A stretch of 64,000 bases of DNA from NCBI GenBank assembly GCA_964445765.1, contig CAYULD010000004.1, positions 90,137-154,136 on the forward strand, read 5' to 3'. Origin of the DNA: JANPLD01 sp964445765. GTDB taxonomy: Bacteria; Pseudomonadota; Alphaproteobacteria; Rickettsiales; UBA8987. This document shows, piece by piece, positions 57,029 through 64,000 of this stretch (positions within the stretch are counted from its first letter, which is position 1; each line of letters begins with the position of its first letter). Made by a program: the position numbers and the translations under genes. The notes below the pieces were generated by a model that saw only the letters and a list, made by a program, of their open reading frames with translations, was not told the origin of the DNA and did not search any database.

Positions 57029-57195
57029 GCTATTGCTTGTTTTTTTGATTTAGTCATCCTGAACGAAGTGAAGGATCTTAGATTCTTCGCCACGCTCAGA
57101 ATGACAGACCAAATGCTAAAATGCCATAGATTCTTCGCTATGCTCAGAATGACAAGAGCTTAAAAAATTTATCAAGCTATTGCTTGTTTTTTTGA
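57021..57195. repeat. 28-bp direct repeats flanking a palindromic element
   Basis: The same 28 bases occur at 57021-57048 and 57168-57195, the second copy forming the 3' end of the PAS gene. Between them lie a 53-bp GTCAT...ATGAC element (57053-57105) and a second half-element ending GAATGAC at 57153. The layout looks like a target duplication. The right half of the Fnr box belongs to the duplicated segment. Confidence 0.75.
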
Positions 57196-58389
57196 AACAT
57201 ATTTTGAAAGGATTTGCACATCAAAATCTATAACATTATTTAGGCTTTCAATAATTTTTAAGTTAGAAGAAATTTCTTTTTGAAGATTATCTAAATCCGC
57301 CATTAATTCTATCAAGCCAGAATTATTATTATCAATGCGTGAGCTTTCAACTTTGCCCATAACTTTTGTAACTTGAAGCCCTGAAGAAAGCCTTTTTACA
57401 TTGGCGTAATCTGATTGAAAAACCATAATTAGTCTTAAAACTTTCTTAAGGCTTTCCGTAGCTTGTAGGCGATATGAGCTTTCTTGTGATTTTAGAAAAT
57501 TAACCTCTGCAATTTTGCTGTTATCCTTTTCAATTTCATTGCTAAAAATATCTAAAATTTCTTTTTGTACTGATGCGGTAGAGCTTAAAAATAATGAGCT
57601 ATGAATTGAATTAAAAACTTCACTTGCCGAAGATAAAAATAATTCTAAGCTATCTTTTATTTGGTTGGTGATAATATTATAATTATTCGCAATTACGGCA
57701 ATTGTGTTGCCAACTTCACCGAGCTGTGCTGATTTTACTTGCAGGTTAAGCGGTATAAAAGCCCCTTTTTGATACATTGCGTAAATATTTTTTGCATTAG
57801 AGAGTAGTGATTTTGCAGAAGCTAAAACGGAATCATATTTTTCTAATATTTCATCATCTGAGATATTTAATTGTTTGTTTCTTGCGTTTAATTCAGCCGA
57901 TAATGCAACTGACATAAATTCTTGATAATCAGCAAAGCCAAACTCTTTAATTCTGTTTAGTAAAATATTTGCAGAATTTTCATGGGTAAGTTTTTGATTA
58001 TATTCTAGGGATAAAAGATTTTTATATTCTTCTTCAACTATCTTAAAAATAGCACTGCTGGGCTTAATTCTAACGGAAAGAAAGCCCCCTTCAATAGGTG
58101 TAACAATAGCAAAAACCCAATAATATTTGCCATCTTTAGCTTTATTTTTAACATAGGCACCAATAGGGTTTCCTGCTTTAATTGTGCTCCATAAAAGCCA
58201 AAAAACCCCTTTTGGCATATCTTGATGGCGAATTATATTATGTGGTTTTTTTAGAAGCTCAGCCCAACTATATTGGCTTATTCTTTGAAATACATCATTA
58301 CCAGCTAGAATTATCCCACGATTATCTGTTCTTGAAAAAAATAATTCATCAAATGAAAATAAAGCCTCTTGATTTGAAATATTCTGCAT
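57172..58389 (-). CDS. Aer-like PAS-domain protein
   Basis: The 405-residue soluble protein begins with a PAS domain (~10-120) of the Aer redox/oxygen-sensing type, marked by KKPHNIIRHQDMPKGVFW (~42-59) and KDGKYYWVFAIVTPI (~85-99). The rest (~130-395) is helical, with AQLGEVGNTIAVIANN (~221-236) resembling the adhesion of methyl-accepting domains, but no standard CheA/CheW-binding hairpin tip is visible and there are no membrane segments. It may be a divergent aerotaxis receptor or a PAS signalling protein of other use. An Fnr box is placed correctly to activate it. Confidence 0.75.
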   Translation of the reverse strand: MQNISNQEALFSFDELFFSRTDNRGIILAGNDVFQRISQYSWAELLKKPHNIIRHQDMPKGVFWLLWSTIKAGNPIGAYVKNKAKDGKYYWVFAIVTPIEGGFLSVRIKPSSAIFKIVEEEYKNLLSLEYNQKLTHENSANILLNRIKEFGFADYQEFMSVALSAELNARNKQLNISDDEILEKYDSVLASAKSLLSNAKNIYAMYQKGAFIPLNLQVKSAQLGEVGNTIAVIANNYNIITNQIKDSLELFLSSASEVFNSIHSSLFLSSTASVQKEILDIFSNEIEKDNSKIAEVNFLKSQESSYRLQATESLKKVLRLIMVFQSDYANVKRLSSGLQVTKVMGKVESSRIDNNNSGLIELMADLDNLQKEISSNLKIIESLNNVIDFDVQILSKYVSKKQAIA

Positions 58390-58418
58390 ATAAGCAAAGA
58401 TGTGAAATCAACCCCTTA

Positions 58419-58459
58419 GTATAATTTATTTGTTTTGTTAGGTAATTGACGCATATCAA
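58419..58459 (-). promoter_or_regulatory. Fnr-type box between the PAS gene and the regulator gene
   Basis: TTGAC-GCAT-ATCAA at 58446-58459. For the PAS gene a minus-strand TATACT at 58424-58419 predicts a start near 58412, putting the box centre about 41 bases upstream (class II activation). On the other side the box lies 44 bases before the regulator's ATG, so it may also mediate autoregulation. Confidence 0.72.
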
Positions 58460-58502
58460 TTAATGATATATTTAGCTTAGTTCATAAATATTATAATTTT
58501 CT

Positions 58503-59201
58503 ATGTTATTTGAGTTAGACTTGTTTTTAGGCATTTCAGCAGAGTCAAAAGCGAAATTTGAAAAATCTTTAATCACAAAAACTTGCAAAAAAGGTGAAGT
58601 TTTATTTTTACAAGGTGATGATGCAAAATATTTTTATATTGTAAAATCTGGTTGGGTTAAATTATTCAGAGAAACTATTGATGGTGAAGAAGCCATTGTT
58701 GATGTTATAACGGAAGGGCATATTTTTGGAAACCATTCTGCATTTGATGAACAAAAATATTCTTATAGTGCTGAAGTTGTTGAGAATACAATTTTATATC
58801 AATTACCATTAAATTTGATTGTTGATGTTGTTTCTGAAGATCAAAAATTTGCCCTAAATTTTATAAAATTAATTTCTACAAAACAAAAGAAAAACCGTAG
58901 GGAAATTGAGCATTTGACCATTCAAACTGCACCACAAAGAATTGGCTGTTTTTTACTAAGATTATGTAATAAAAAAGATAATAAAAATGTTATTTTATAC
59001 CTGCCTTATGATAAATCTTTAATAGCTTCAAGGCTTGGTATGAAGGCGGAAACTTTCTCAAGAGCTTTATCAAAATTAAAAGAAGAAACCGGAATTATAA
59101 TAAATGGCCCTTCGGTTACAATCCCTGATGTATCAAGGCTTTCAAGCTATACTTGCAATGCTTGCTCAGATATTTACCCCTGTGAAGATGTTAAGGTTTG
59201 A
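58503..59201 (+). CDS. Crp/Fnr-family regulator with C-terminal cysteine cluster
   Basis: Residues 1-120 form a cyclic-nucleotide-binding-like beta roll, ~120-145 the dimer helix, and ~150-212 a winged helix with recognition helix AETFSRALSKL; E183, S186 and R187 match the FNR set that reads TTGAT half-sites. The N-terminal cysteines of E. coli FNR are missing. Instead C218, C221 and C227 form CxxCx5C at the C-terminus, close to the CxxCx4C that binds an iron-sulfur cluster in Bacillus subtilis Fnr. It is therefore a candidate oxygen or redox sensor controlling the Fnr boxes at 57015 and 58446. A FixK- or Dnr-type role without cofactor is the alternative. Confidence 0.85.
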   Translation: MLFELDLFLGISAESKAKFEKSLITKTCKKGEVLFLQGDDAKYFYIVKSGWVKLFRETIDGEEAIVDVITEGHIFGNHSAFDEQKYSYSAEVVENTILYQLPLNLIVDVVSEDQKFALNFIKLISTKQKKNRREIEHLTIQTAPQRIGCFLLRLCNKKDNKNVILYLPYDKSLIASRLGMKAETFSRALSKLKEETGIIINGPSVTIPDVSRLSSYTCNACSDIYPCEDVKV

Positions 59202-59210
59202 TGAGCTTTT

Positions 59211-59250
59211 CTTAAAATAAAAAAGCCCTCTAAAAAGAGGGCTTCGTGTT
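59211..59250. terminator. Bidirectional terminator
   Basis: Stem AAGCCCTCT/AGAGGGCTT (59223-59231 with 59236-59244). A T-rich run follows on the minus strand (59222-59211), ending the Cys-rich cluster; on the plus strand a shorter T stretch serves the regulator gene. Confidence 0.82.
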
Positions 59251-59265
59251 TTTAGTGTAAATAGA

Positions 59266-59547
59266 TTAGTTTGTGGCGGCTGGTGGTGTATATCCTTTTA
59301 TTTCGCATCTGCCTGCACAAGATGCTTCAGCTGCTTGCTGTCTAAATCCGTGAACTGCGGTTCTAACTTCATTTCTTTTGTTACAAGAAAAATCTTTTTT
59401 GGAATTAGTGCTTCCACAAGCTCTGGCCGTAGGTGCGGCCTTAGGGGTATAAGTATATCCACCATTAGCGGTGCAAGCACATTGTGCAAATGCTGAGCCA
59501 GAGGTTAAAAGAAAACCTAAAGCTAATGTTAAAAATATTTTTTTCAT
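59266..59547 (-). CDS. Small secreted Cys-rich protein, 93 aa
   Basis: Unrecognised. Signal peptide 1-21 (cleavage after SAFA). The mature ~72 residues hold seven cysteines (CAC near the new N-terminus, then AC, SC, SC and RC positions), are Ala/Thr/Arg-rich and basic. It is the last of four tandem genes for exported Cys/Arg-rich proteins and is followed by the terminator at 59223-59244. Probably disulfide-bonded or metal-binding in the periplasm or outside. It is the most divergent of the four. Confidence 0.7.
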   Translation of the reverse strand: MKKIFLTLALGFLLTSGSAFAQCACTANGGYTYTPKAAPTARACGSTNSKKDFSCNKRNEVRTAVHGFRQQAAEASCAGRCEIKGYTPPAATN

Positions 59548-59579
59548 AAATCCTCAATTAAGTTAAAGTTAATAAAATT

Positions 59580-59903
59580 TTAGTTTTGATTAGCTGGCCT
59601 GCATTGTTGCCTAGCCTGCCTTGTGCTATTATTTAATGCCCTTCTTGCCATTCTCATATCACATCTAAATTGGGCTTCTTGCCTTCTAAGTTCAAATTGT
59701 GATAATGCTCTAGCATTATTTACTTCGCATCTACAAATCGCTGCTTGGTTTGCTAATGCACCACAATTTCTTTGAACAGGAATTGTAGCGTTAATTCTAT
59801 CAAGTGCAGGGCAAAGCGAAGGCCCTAGCAAATTCTGCGAATAAGCATTATTTGCAAAAAATGTTAATAAAAAAACAAATAAGTAACTAATCAAATAATT
59901 CAT
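59580..59903 (-). CDS. Small secreted Cys/Arg-rich protein, 107 aa
   Basis: Unrecognised. Signal peptide 1-22 (...NNAYS). The mature part shares a six-cysteine pattern with the neighbour at 59931: CPALxRxNA, then RNC, then ICRCEVNN, then ELRRQEAQFRCDMR and a final QQC. The conserved helix EL-R-R/K-x-EAQ-x-RCD-x-R is strongly basic. The two are clear paralogues; I know of no characterised family with this pattern. Confidence 0.72.
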   Translation of the reverse strand: MNYLISYLFVFLLTFFANNAYSQNLLGPSLCPALDRINATIPVQRNCGALANQAAICRCEVNNARALSQFELRRQEAQFRCDMRMARRALNNSTRQARQQCRPANQN

Positions 59904-59930
59904 TTAATAATAATTTGTTTTATAAATTAT

Positions 59931-60242
59931 CTAATCAGTGCAAGCATTTCTTGTAGTTTTCTCAGTATCCCTAATAGTTTGCCTTACAACTCTGTTATCA
60001 CATCTTTGCTGAGCTTCAACCTTTCTTAATTCATACATAGCTAAAATTCTTACATTTCTAGCTTCACATCTACATTTTGCTTTGCCTGTAAGTGTAGAGC
60101 AATCTCTAGTTTTTGCTGTTCCTGCATTTAATCTTTCAAGGGCAGGGCAGGTAGGCGTTGCTGGTGGTGGAGTTTGAGCAACCGCAATAGCCGAGACTGA
60201 TAATGTTAAAATTAAAGATAAGGTTTTTATAAATTTTTTCAT
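59931..60242 (-). CDS. Small secreted Cys/Arg-rich protein, 103 aa, paralogue of 59580
   Basis: Unrecognised. Signal peptide 1-23 (...AIAVAQ), a Pro-rich start, then CPALERLNAG, RDC, KCRCEARNVRILAMYELRK and QRCDNRVVRQ, ending NAC. All six cysteines align with those of the protein at 59580. Spacing and order suggest one transcript with its neighbours. Confidence 0.72.
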   Translation of the reverse strand: MKKFIKTLSLILTLSVSAIAVAQTPPPATPTCPALERLNAGTAKTRDCSTLTGKAKCRCEARNVRILAMYELRKVEAQQRCDNRVVRQTIRDTEKTTRNACTD

Positions 60243-60278
60243 AGATGAGTTATAGTAAGTTTATTAAAAATTTATAAT

Positions 60279-60812
60279 TTAGTTATTTCCACCCGGAAGT
60301 GCATCGCATGCTCTATCTATTGCTTCAAATTTTACTTTGCAATTACGAATTTTATTAGCCTTAAAGTCAAGCGGGTTAACATTTGCTCTTGACCAAGTGC
60401 CATCTGAGTTTTTGGTGAATCTAGCTGCACCAAATAGGGTTGTATCCATATTATTCCTCGCTGTAAATCTAGCATCATTATAAGCGTTTCTACAATCTAA
60501 TCTAGCTTGTCTGTAAGTGTTTTTGATTGTTGTCTTTTGAGCGGAAGTCAAATTTGCTTGGCCTAAAGCGGTATCTCTTGTTGATTTAGCACTTTGGTTA
60601 CAATTATCTCTAGTAGCTTTTGCTGTTTGCATATCAGTTTGCAGTTGAGTTCTTGCTGCTACTCTCTCTCTTTTAACACACTCTCTAGCTTCTCTTCTAG
60701 CTATTTTGCAAGCACCACCTGTAAGCTGATTTGTAAATTCATTTGCATATGATTCACTACAGAAACTAGATGATATTAGTGCTATTGAAAGTGCAATAAT
60801 ATATTTCTTCAT
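60279..60812 (-). CDS. Secreted Arg/Ala-rich protein with paired cysteines, 177 aa
   Basis: Unrecognised. Signal peptide 1-23 (...SESYA). The mature part is helical and very rich in Arg, Ala, Thr and Asn; six cysteines are set in CKIARREARECVKRER, RDNC, LDCRNA, RNCKVKF and RACD contexts. Charge pattern and cysteine spacing resemble the two shorter paralogues in a longer form. It is first in the tandem of four, so the promoter lies within 60813-60960. Confidence 0.7.
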   Translation of the reverse strand: MKKYIIALSIALISSSFCSESYANEFTNQLTGGACKIARREARECVKRERVAARTQLQTDMQTAKATRDNCNQSAKSTRDTALGQANLTSAQKTTIKNTYRQARLDCRNAYNDARFTARNNMDTTLFGAARFTKNSDGTWSRANVNPLDFKANKIRNCKVKFEAIDRACDALPGGNN

Positions 60813-60960
60813 AAAAACCTCATATTAGAATTTATTAAAATTTTCCTTATAATCACAAATTATCATAAAATTATCTTAAATGCAATATAAATATTAATTA
60901 ATTTTTAACCTTTTCATTTTTTACATATTGTCCTATTAAATTGCTAAAATTAAGGTTTAT

Positions 60961-61392
60961 ATGAAAAATTATTGGTTAATAAAATCTGAGCCAGATGTTT
61001 GGAGCTGGGAGCAACAACTTAAAAGAGGTGAAAAGGGTGAGTGCTGGAGTGGCGTTCGTAATTATCAAGCAAGGAAAAACCTAATGACAATGAAAAAAGG
61101 AGATTTAGCTTTTTTCTATCATTCAAATATTGGCAAGGAAATTGTTGGGTTTGTGGAAGTTATAAAAGAATTTTACCCTGATCCAACGGCTGAAAAAGAT
61201 TCAAATTGGGTTGCGGTTGATGTAAAAGCCGTAAAAACTTTTAATAAACCTGTTACCCTTGCGGAAATAAAGCAAATTAAGGCGTTGCAAGATATATCTT
61301 TAATAAAACAATCTAGGCTTTCGGTGCAACCAATTTCCAAAATTCACTGGGATATAATTTTAGATTTAGAAAAGAATGGGAAAACAATTTAA
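60961..61392 (+). CDS. EVE-domain protein
   Basis: A 143-residue single EVE (PUA-like) domain with the usual start YWLIKSEPDVWSWEQ (4-18), WSGVRNYQARKNL (~29-41) and GDLAFFYHSN (~47-56). EVE domains bind modified bases in nucleic acid, tRNA or DNA, through a YTH-like pocket. Stand-alone copies like this are common housekeeping genes in proteobacteria; no restriction system is nearby. It converges on the 655-residue gene with two bases between. Confidence 0.9.
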   Translation: MKNYWLIKSEPDVWSWEQQLKRGEKGECWSGVRNYQARKNLMTMKKGDLAFFYHSNIGKEIVGFVEVIKEFYPDPTAEKDSNWVAVDVKAVKTFNKPVTLAEIKQIKALQDISLIKQSRLSVQPISKIHWDIILDLEKNGKTI

Positions 61393-61394
61393 GT

Positions 61395-63362
61395 TTAAGC
61401 TATTGTTTTTGGCTTTAATTTTGACCCAATTTCGTTAAGATTTGCTATAAATTCTGGCGTTATCCCTTCTAATTTTGCTTGACCTTTTGAAAATTTTATA
61501 GATGCACCTTCCGGTAAAATTGTCTCTAATTGAGTTTTAATTATTCCTAAATGAACATTAGTTAAACTACCTACCCCTAAATTTAACGATCCATTTGGTT
61601 TTATTTCAAAATTTGGGAAATGATTTGTTTGTCCATCAGTTTTTTTTGCGTTAAGTATTTCAGAAACTGCATTTTCTAGTAAATTATCTTTTGATAAATT
61701 TTGTGCGTCAGGATAGGCCGCTAAAATTTCAGTTGGCGGGTTTTTGATGAATAAACTATCGCCTTTAATATAAACAGAGTTTTCTTCAACATAGGGGCAA
61801 TCCTCAAATGATGATTTTAGATAATTAAGCATTTCACTTTTTGCTTTTGTAATCTCAGCATCAGAGAGTTTTTCTTTTTTAAGTTTTGATTCATCAATTG
61901 AAAAGCAGAGGGTTTTTTCATTGTTTTCAGAAATTATTTGTCTTGTTAGATATTCATCAAATTCATAAGCTGAATATTTGTTGATTTGGAAATAGCTACA
62001 TAATGGATCCAATGACCTATCATAAAATTTATCTAAATTTTCATTCCAGTTTGTTCCATTTGGAGTTTTCTTTGCTTCTGTAACGAGTTCGGTTAAATAA
62101 TTTGAGATACTTCTATAATCAAATTTAAGAGATTTTTCATTCCACTCTACAATATCATTATTAATTTGGTATGTGGCTCCATCTGTTTGAATATATGTCA
62201 AAAATTCGTGAAGATTTATTGCACTTTGAATTTTCTCCTGATTGGCTTTGTTATTAGGGTCAATATGCTTTAATTGAACGAAGTCATTTAGAGTTCCCAA
62301 ACATTCTAATAGAGTTTTATTGTTAAATAATGGATTATCTAAATTATTAGGTTCTATTGTTCTATATTTTTCAATTTCATATAGCTCTGGACAGTTCTTT
62401 CCAAATAAATTATCCCTTTTTTGATATTCTAGGTTTTTATACGCAGGCTCTGGTGCGGCGGCTTGTGTAAGTTGAGGTGTTGCATTGGGTTTTTCTGGGT
62501 TTGGTAGTTTTTTTACTTCTATTTTTGGTGCAATATATTCTCCTTTTGCAAAAGCCATTAATGTATTTTTGATTTCTTCTGAAGAACCAAAGCCATTTTG
62601 CTTTAGGTAGGAAACTGTATTTGTATAAACTACAACCGCATTGCCGTTAATATGAGATTCAAAATTAGGGAAATGCCTATTGAAATTATCTATTACTTTT
62701 TCAGTTCTATTTAAGTCAAAAACATCTGGGTCAAAGAATACATCTTTTTTATTATTTCCTTTATTTTTATCTAAAAAATAATAGCCATATTCTTCATTTT
62801 TTTCTGTGTCTTTATAAGCTAAATATATTTTATGCTTTCCCTCTCCAGCAAGTCTTAAACAATTATACAATGATAAAAATTCATCTTTAGCTTTATTCAT
62901 TTCTATTAATTCATCTAATCTTGCTTTAGTTTGGTTTGGTATGGTATTTTGGGGGTTGTTTACATATTCATATAATATCTTTAGGTTTTCTTTTTGTGTT
63001 GAGTTTACTGTTAGGGTGGCATTCATTGGTTTTAGTGGTGCAGCTCTTCTAATTGAAGGGTCTGTTTTTGCAATTTCTTCGTAAATTTTTTTAATTTCTA
63101 TTCCCATAGTTGCTACTGCAAATGAAAAGTAATTTACCATAAATATTAGGGGGTTTGGTGCCCCCATAGCTTGGGTTGGCACGCCTTCTATTTTTGGAGC
63201 TTGATGTTGCTTGTAATATTTTCTTAATGCAGGAATATTGATTTTTTCTTGGTCGCCGTTGAATGAGTTTATAGGCTGCTTATAATCCACATATCCATCA
63301 TTAAGTTGCCTTTGTTCAAAGTAATTATTGGTCATTTTTAGTTTTTTAATTTCAATGTCCAA
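61395..63362 (-). CDS. Hypothetical protein, 655 aa, unrecognised
   Basis: I do not recognise this protein. It is soluble, hydrophilic and without a signal peptide. One internal segment recurs: HFPNFE-x4-NG occurs near residues 230-240 and 585-595, and a related unit (CPYVEENSVYIKGDSLFI) near 535-552; each is followed by a ~45-residue helical stretch. A Pro-rich linker (~285-315) divides the chain. The start is a TTG at 63362 with GAGG five bases before it; an ATG at 63335 is possible but has no ribosome site. It is transcribed away from the rRNA promoter. Confidence 0.72.
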   Translation of the reverse strand: MDIEIKKLKMTNNYFEQRQLNDGYVDYKQPINSFNGDQEKINIPALRKYYKQHQAPKIEGVPTQAMGAPNPLIFMVNYFSFAVATMGIEIKKIYEEIAKTDPSIRRAAPLKPMNATLTVNSTQKENLKILYEYVNNPQNTIPNQTKARLDELIEMNKAKDEFLSLYNCLRLAGEGKHKIYLAYKDTEKNEEYGYYFLDKNKGNNKKDVFFDPDVFDLNRTEKVIDNFNRHFPNFESHINGNAVVVYTNTVSYLKQNGFGSSEEIKNTLMAFAKGEYIAPKIEVKKLPNPEKPNATPQLTQAAAPEPAYKNLEYQKRDNLFGKNCPELYEIEKYRTIEPNNLDNPLFNNKTLLECLGTLNDFVQLKHIDPNNKANQEKIQSAINLHEFLTYIQTDGATYQINNDIVEWNEKSLKFDYRSISNYLTELVTEAKKTPNGTNWNENLDKFYDRSLDPLCSYFQINKYSAYEFDEYLTRQIISENNEKTLCFSIDESKLKKEKLSDAEITKAKSEMLNYLKSSFEDCPYVEENSVYIKGDSLFIKNPPTEILAAYPDAQNLSKDNLLENAVSEILNAKKTDGQTNHFPNFEIKPNGSLNLGVGSLTNVHLGIIKTQLETILPEGASIKFSKGQAKLEGITPEFIANLNEIGSKLKPKTIA

Positions 63363-63625
63363 ACATACCTCATAAACCTTAAAAAAAGGTTAAAAACTTA
63401 ATATAAAATTTGTAAAATATATAATTTACTATTGTTTTTTAGCCTTGTGAGGGTTAAAATTCTCTGATTTCTTCAAAAGAAGGCATAATTAAAAAAATAA
63501 AACTTAATTTATGATTTTAATTTGAAAAATTTTTTCAAATATTTTTTTATAATAAAAAATATTTCTTATAAAATGCCTGGTTTTCTTAGGTTTTTAAGAA
63601 AAATAAAAAAAATTAAAAATATCTA
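63363..63625. other. AT-rich gap between the 655-aa gene and the rRNA promoter
   Basis: No gene is seen. The stretch is extremely A/T-rich with many A tracts, especially 63481-63625, which would act as an UP element for the rRNA promoter. Confidence 0.45.
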
Positions 63626-63654
63626 TTGACTAGTTAAAAACTTATAGCTATAAG
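63626..63654 (+). promoter_or_regulatory. rRNA promoter P1
   Basis: TTGACT (63626-63631), exactly 17 bases, TATAAG (63649-63654). Start of transcription should be near 63661. It is about 262 bases before the 16S 5' end and is preceded by A/T tracts, as for strong rrn promoters. Confidence 0.8.
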
Positions 63655-63660
63655 ATGGCT

Positions 63661-63915
63661 CCCTTCTCGGTGAGGGTTCAAAGTCACCGCAAGCTTTTTA
63701 ATATCGTTTATCAGGAAATGAAGACAGCGGAGTTAGTTAATTTTGCGTTGCCGAATTTGCATTGCAAATTCTAACTTTGTGAAAGTCTTCATAAATTTAG
63801 TTACTATGGTTATATATGTTTATTCATATGTGACATGTACGTGCAACGAACGAAATTTCGCAATTTTTTTTGAGAATGTTAAATCATTCTTGAGAGAATT
63901 AAATTCTAAGTTTCT
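63661..63915 (+). other. 16S rRNA leader
   Basis: About 255 bases of leader. Three small hairpins stand just before the mature end (63872-63890, 63892-63905 and 63909-63920), probably part of the processing region. I do not see a clear boxA. A short ORF here (63743-63931) runs into 16S and is not a gene. Confidence 0.6.
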
Positions 63916-64000
63916 AAACTTGAGAGTTTGATTCTGGCTCAGAGTGAACGCTGGCGGCAGGCCTAACACATGCAAGTCGAACGCCCCGCAAGGGGAGTGG
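63916..64000 (+). rRNA. rrs: 16S ribosomal RNA, 5' end (runs off right edge)
   Basis: Bases 63923-63942 match the universal 27F site with a T variant (GATTCTGG), followed by the conserved GAACGCTGGCGGCAGGC, CTAACACATGCAAGTCGAACG and a loop CCCCGCAAGGGG. Position 1 by alignment to E. coli is 63916. The sequence right after the 27F site and the CCCCGCAAGGGG helix suit an alphaproteobacterium. Confidence 0.97.

Noticed and set aside
57053..57153. Insertion sequence beside the PAS gene
   Set aside because: No transposase or room for one; only a short palindromic element flanked by direct repeats.
60961..61392. EVE-domain gene as part of a defence island
   Set aside because: Stand-alone EVE proteins are common housekeeping genes and no nuclease, restriction or toxin gene with a recognisable domain adjoins it.
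63743..63931. 62-residue ORF upstream of 16S
   Set aside because: It lies in the rRNA leader and runs into the mature 16S sequence.

Overview
The window is a strongly AT-rich stretch of chromosome from an alphaproteobacterium. The evidence is: the first ~85 bases of a 16S rRNA gene at the right edge, with the alphaproteobacterial start of the molecule; an F0 ATP synthase cluster with two different b subunits and no F1 genes beside it; a FliX-like flagellar protein; a DksA that has lost its zinc finger; the order lptG-lptD-surA; and a cbb3 oxidase cluster. TGA is used as a normal stop. Lineage below class cannot be fixed from this window. CheY-like, FliX-like and Aer-like proteins suggest a motile bacterium; LptD, LptG, MurJ, DapA, AnmK and Slt show a complete Gram-negative envelope. 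There is no phage, plasmid, IS transposase or CRISPR.

Layout. 1-2002: an unrecognised gene split by a frameshift exactly on an A AAA AAG slippery heptamer. 2005-5915: AnmK, a CheY-like regulator and a membrane glycosyltransferase with an extra N-terminal domain. 5974-9229: an outer-membrane protein and atpI-B-E-F'-F. 9247-13308: a nuclease-like EEP protein, a DsbA-like thiol protein, DciA and fusA. 13496-18049 and 22601-25495: two giant, related, unrecognised proteins, apparently exported or surface proteins, carrying a divergent ~100-residue module and driven by near-identical promoters; between them lie rimP-nusA, tRNA-Arg(UCU) and sucB. 25690-31058: mlaE, murJ, trmB, dksA, fliX-like, trmJ. 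31069-38120: polA, then surA-lptD-lptG on the other strand. 38249-42988: dnaK, a fused HpnC-HpnD squalene/phytoene-synthase-like protein and a polyprenyl diphosphate synthase. 43132-50006: tatA, an APC permease, a C26 peptidase, a flavodoxin, dapA and slt.

50066-59201 is a low-oxygen respiration region: ccoG, ccoP, ccoQ (a 48-residue gene too short for most ORF lists), ccoO, ccoN, a SafE-like metal/maturation protein, ompW, an Aer-like PAS protein and a Crp/Fnr regulator. Two Fnr-type boxes sit where a class II activator should bind: one before ompW (and so probably before the whole ompW-safE-ccoNOQP unit) and one between the PAS gene and the regulator gene. The regulator also has a C-terminal cysteine cluster. 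The cco genes are separated by hairpin-forming GTCAT...ATGAC palindromic elements, one of them apparently nested in another.

59266-60812 holds four tandem genes for small secreted Cys/Arg-rich proteins that I do not recognise. Then come an EVE-domain protein, another unrecognised 655-residue protein, and the promoter, leader and start of the 16S rRNA gene.

Most promising for something undescribed: the giant-protein pair with twin promoters, the secreted Cys/Arg-rich cluster, and the split/frameshifted gene at the left edge.
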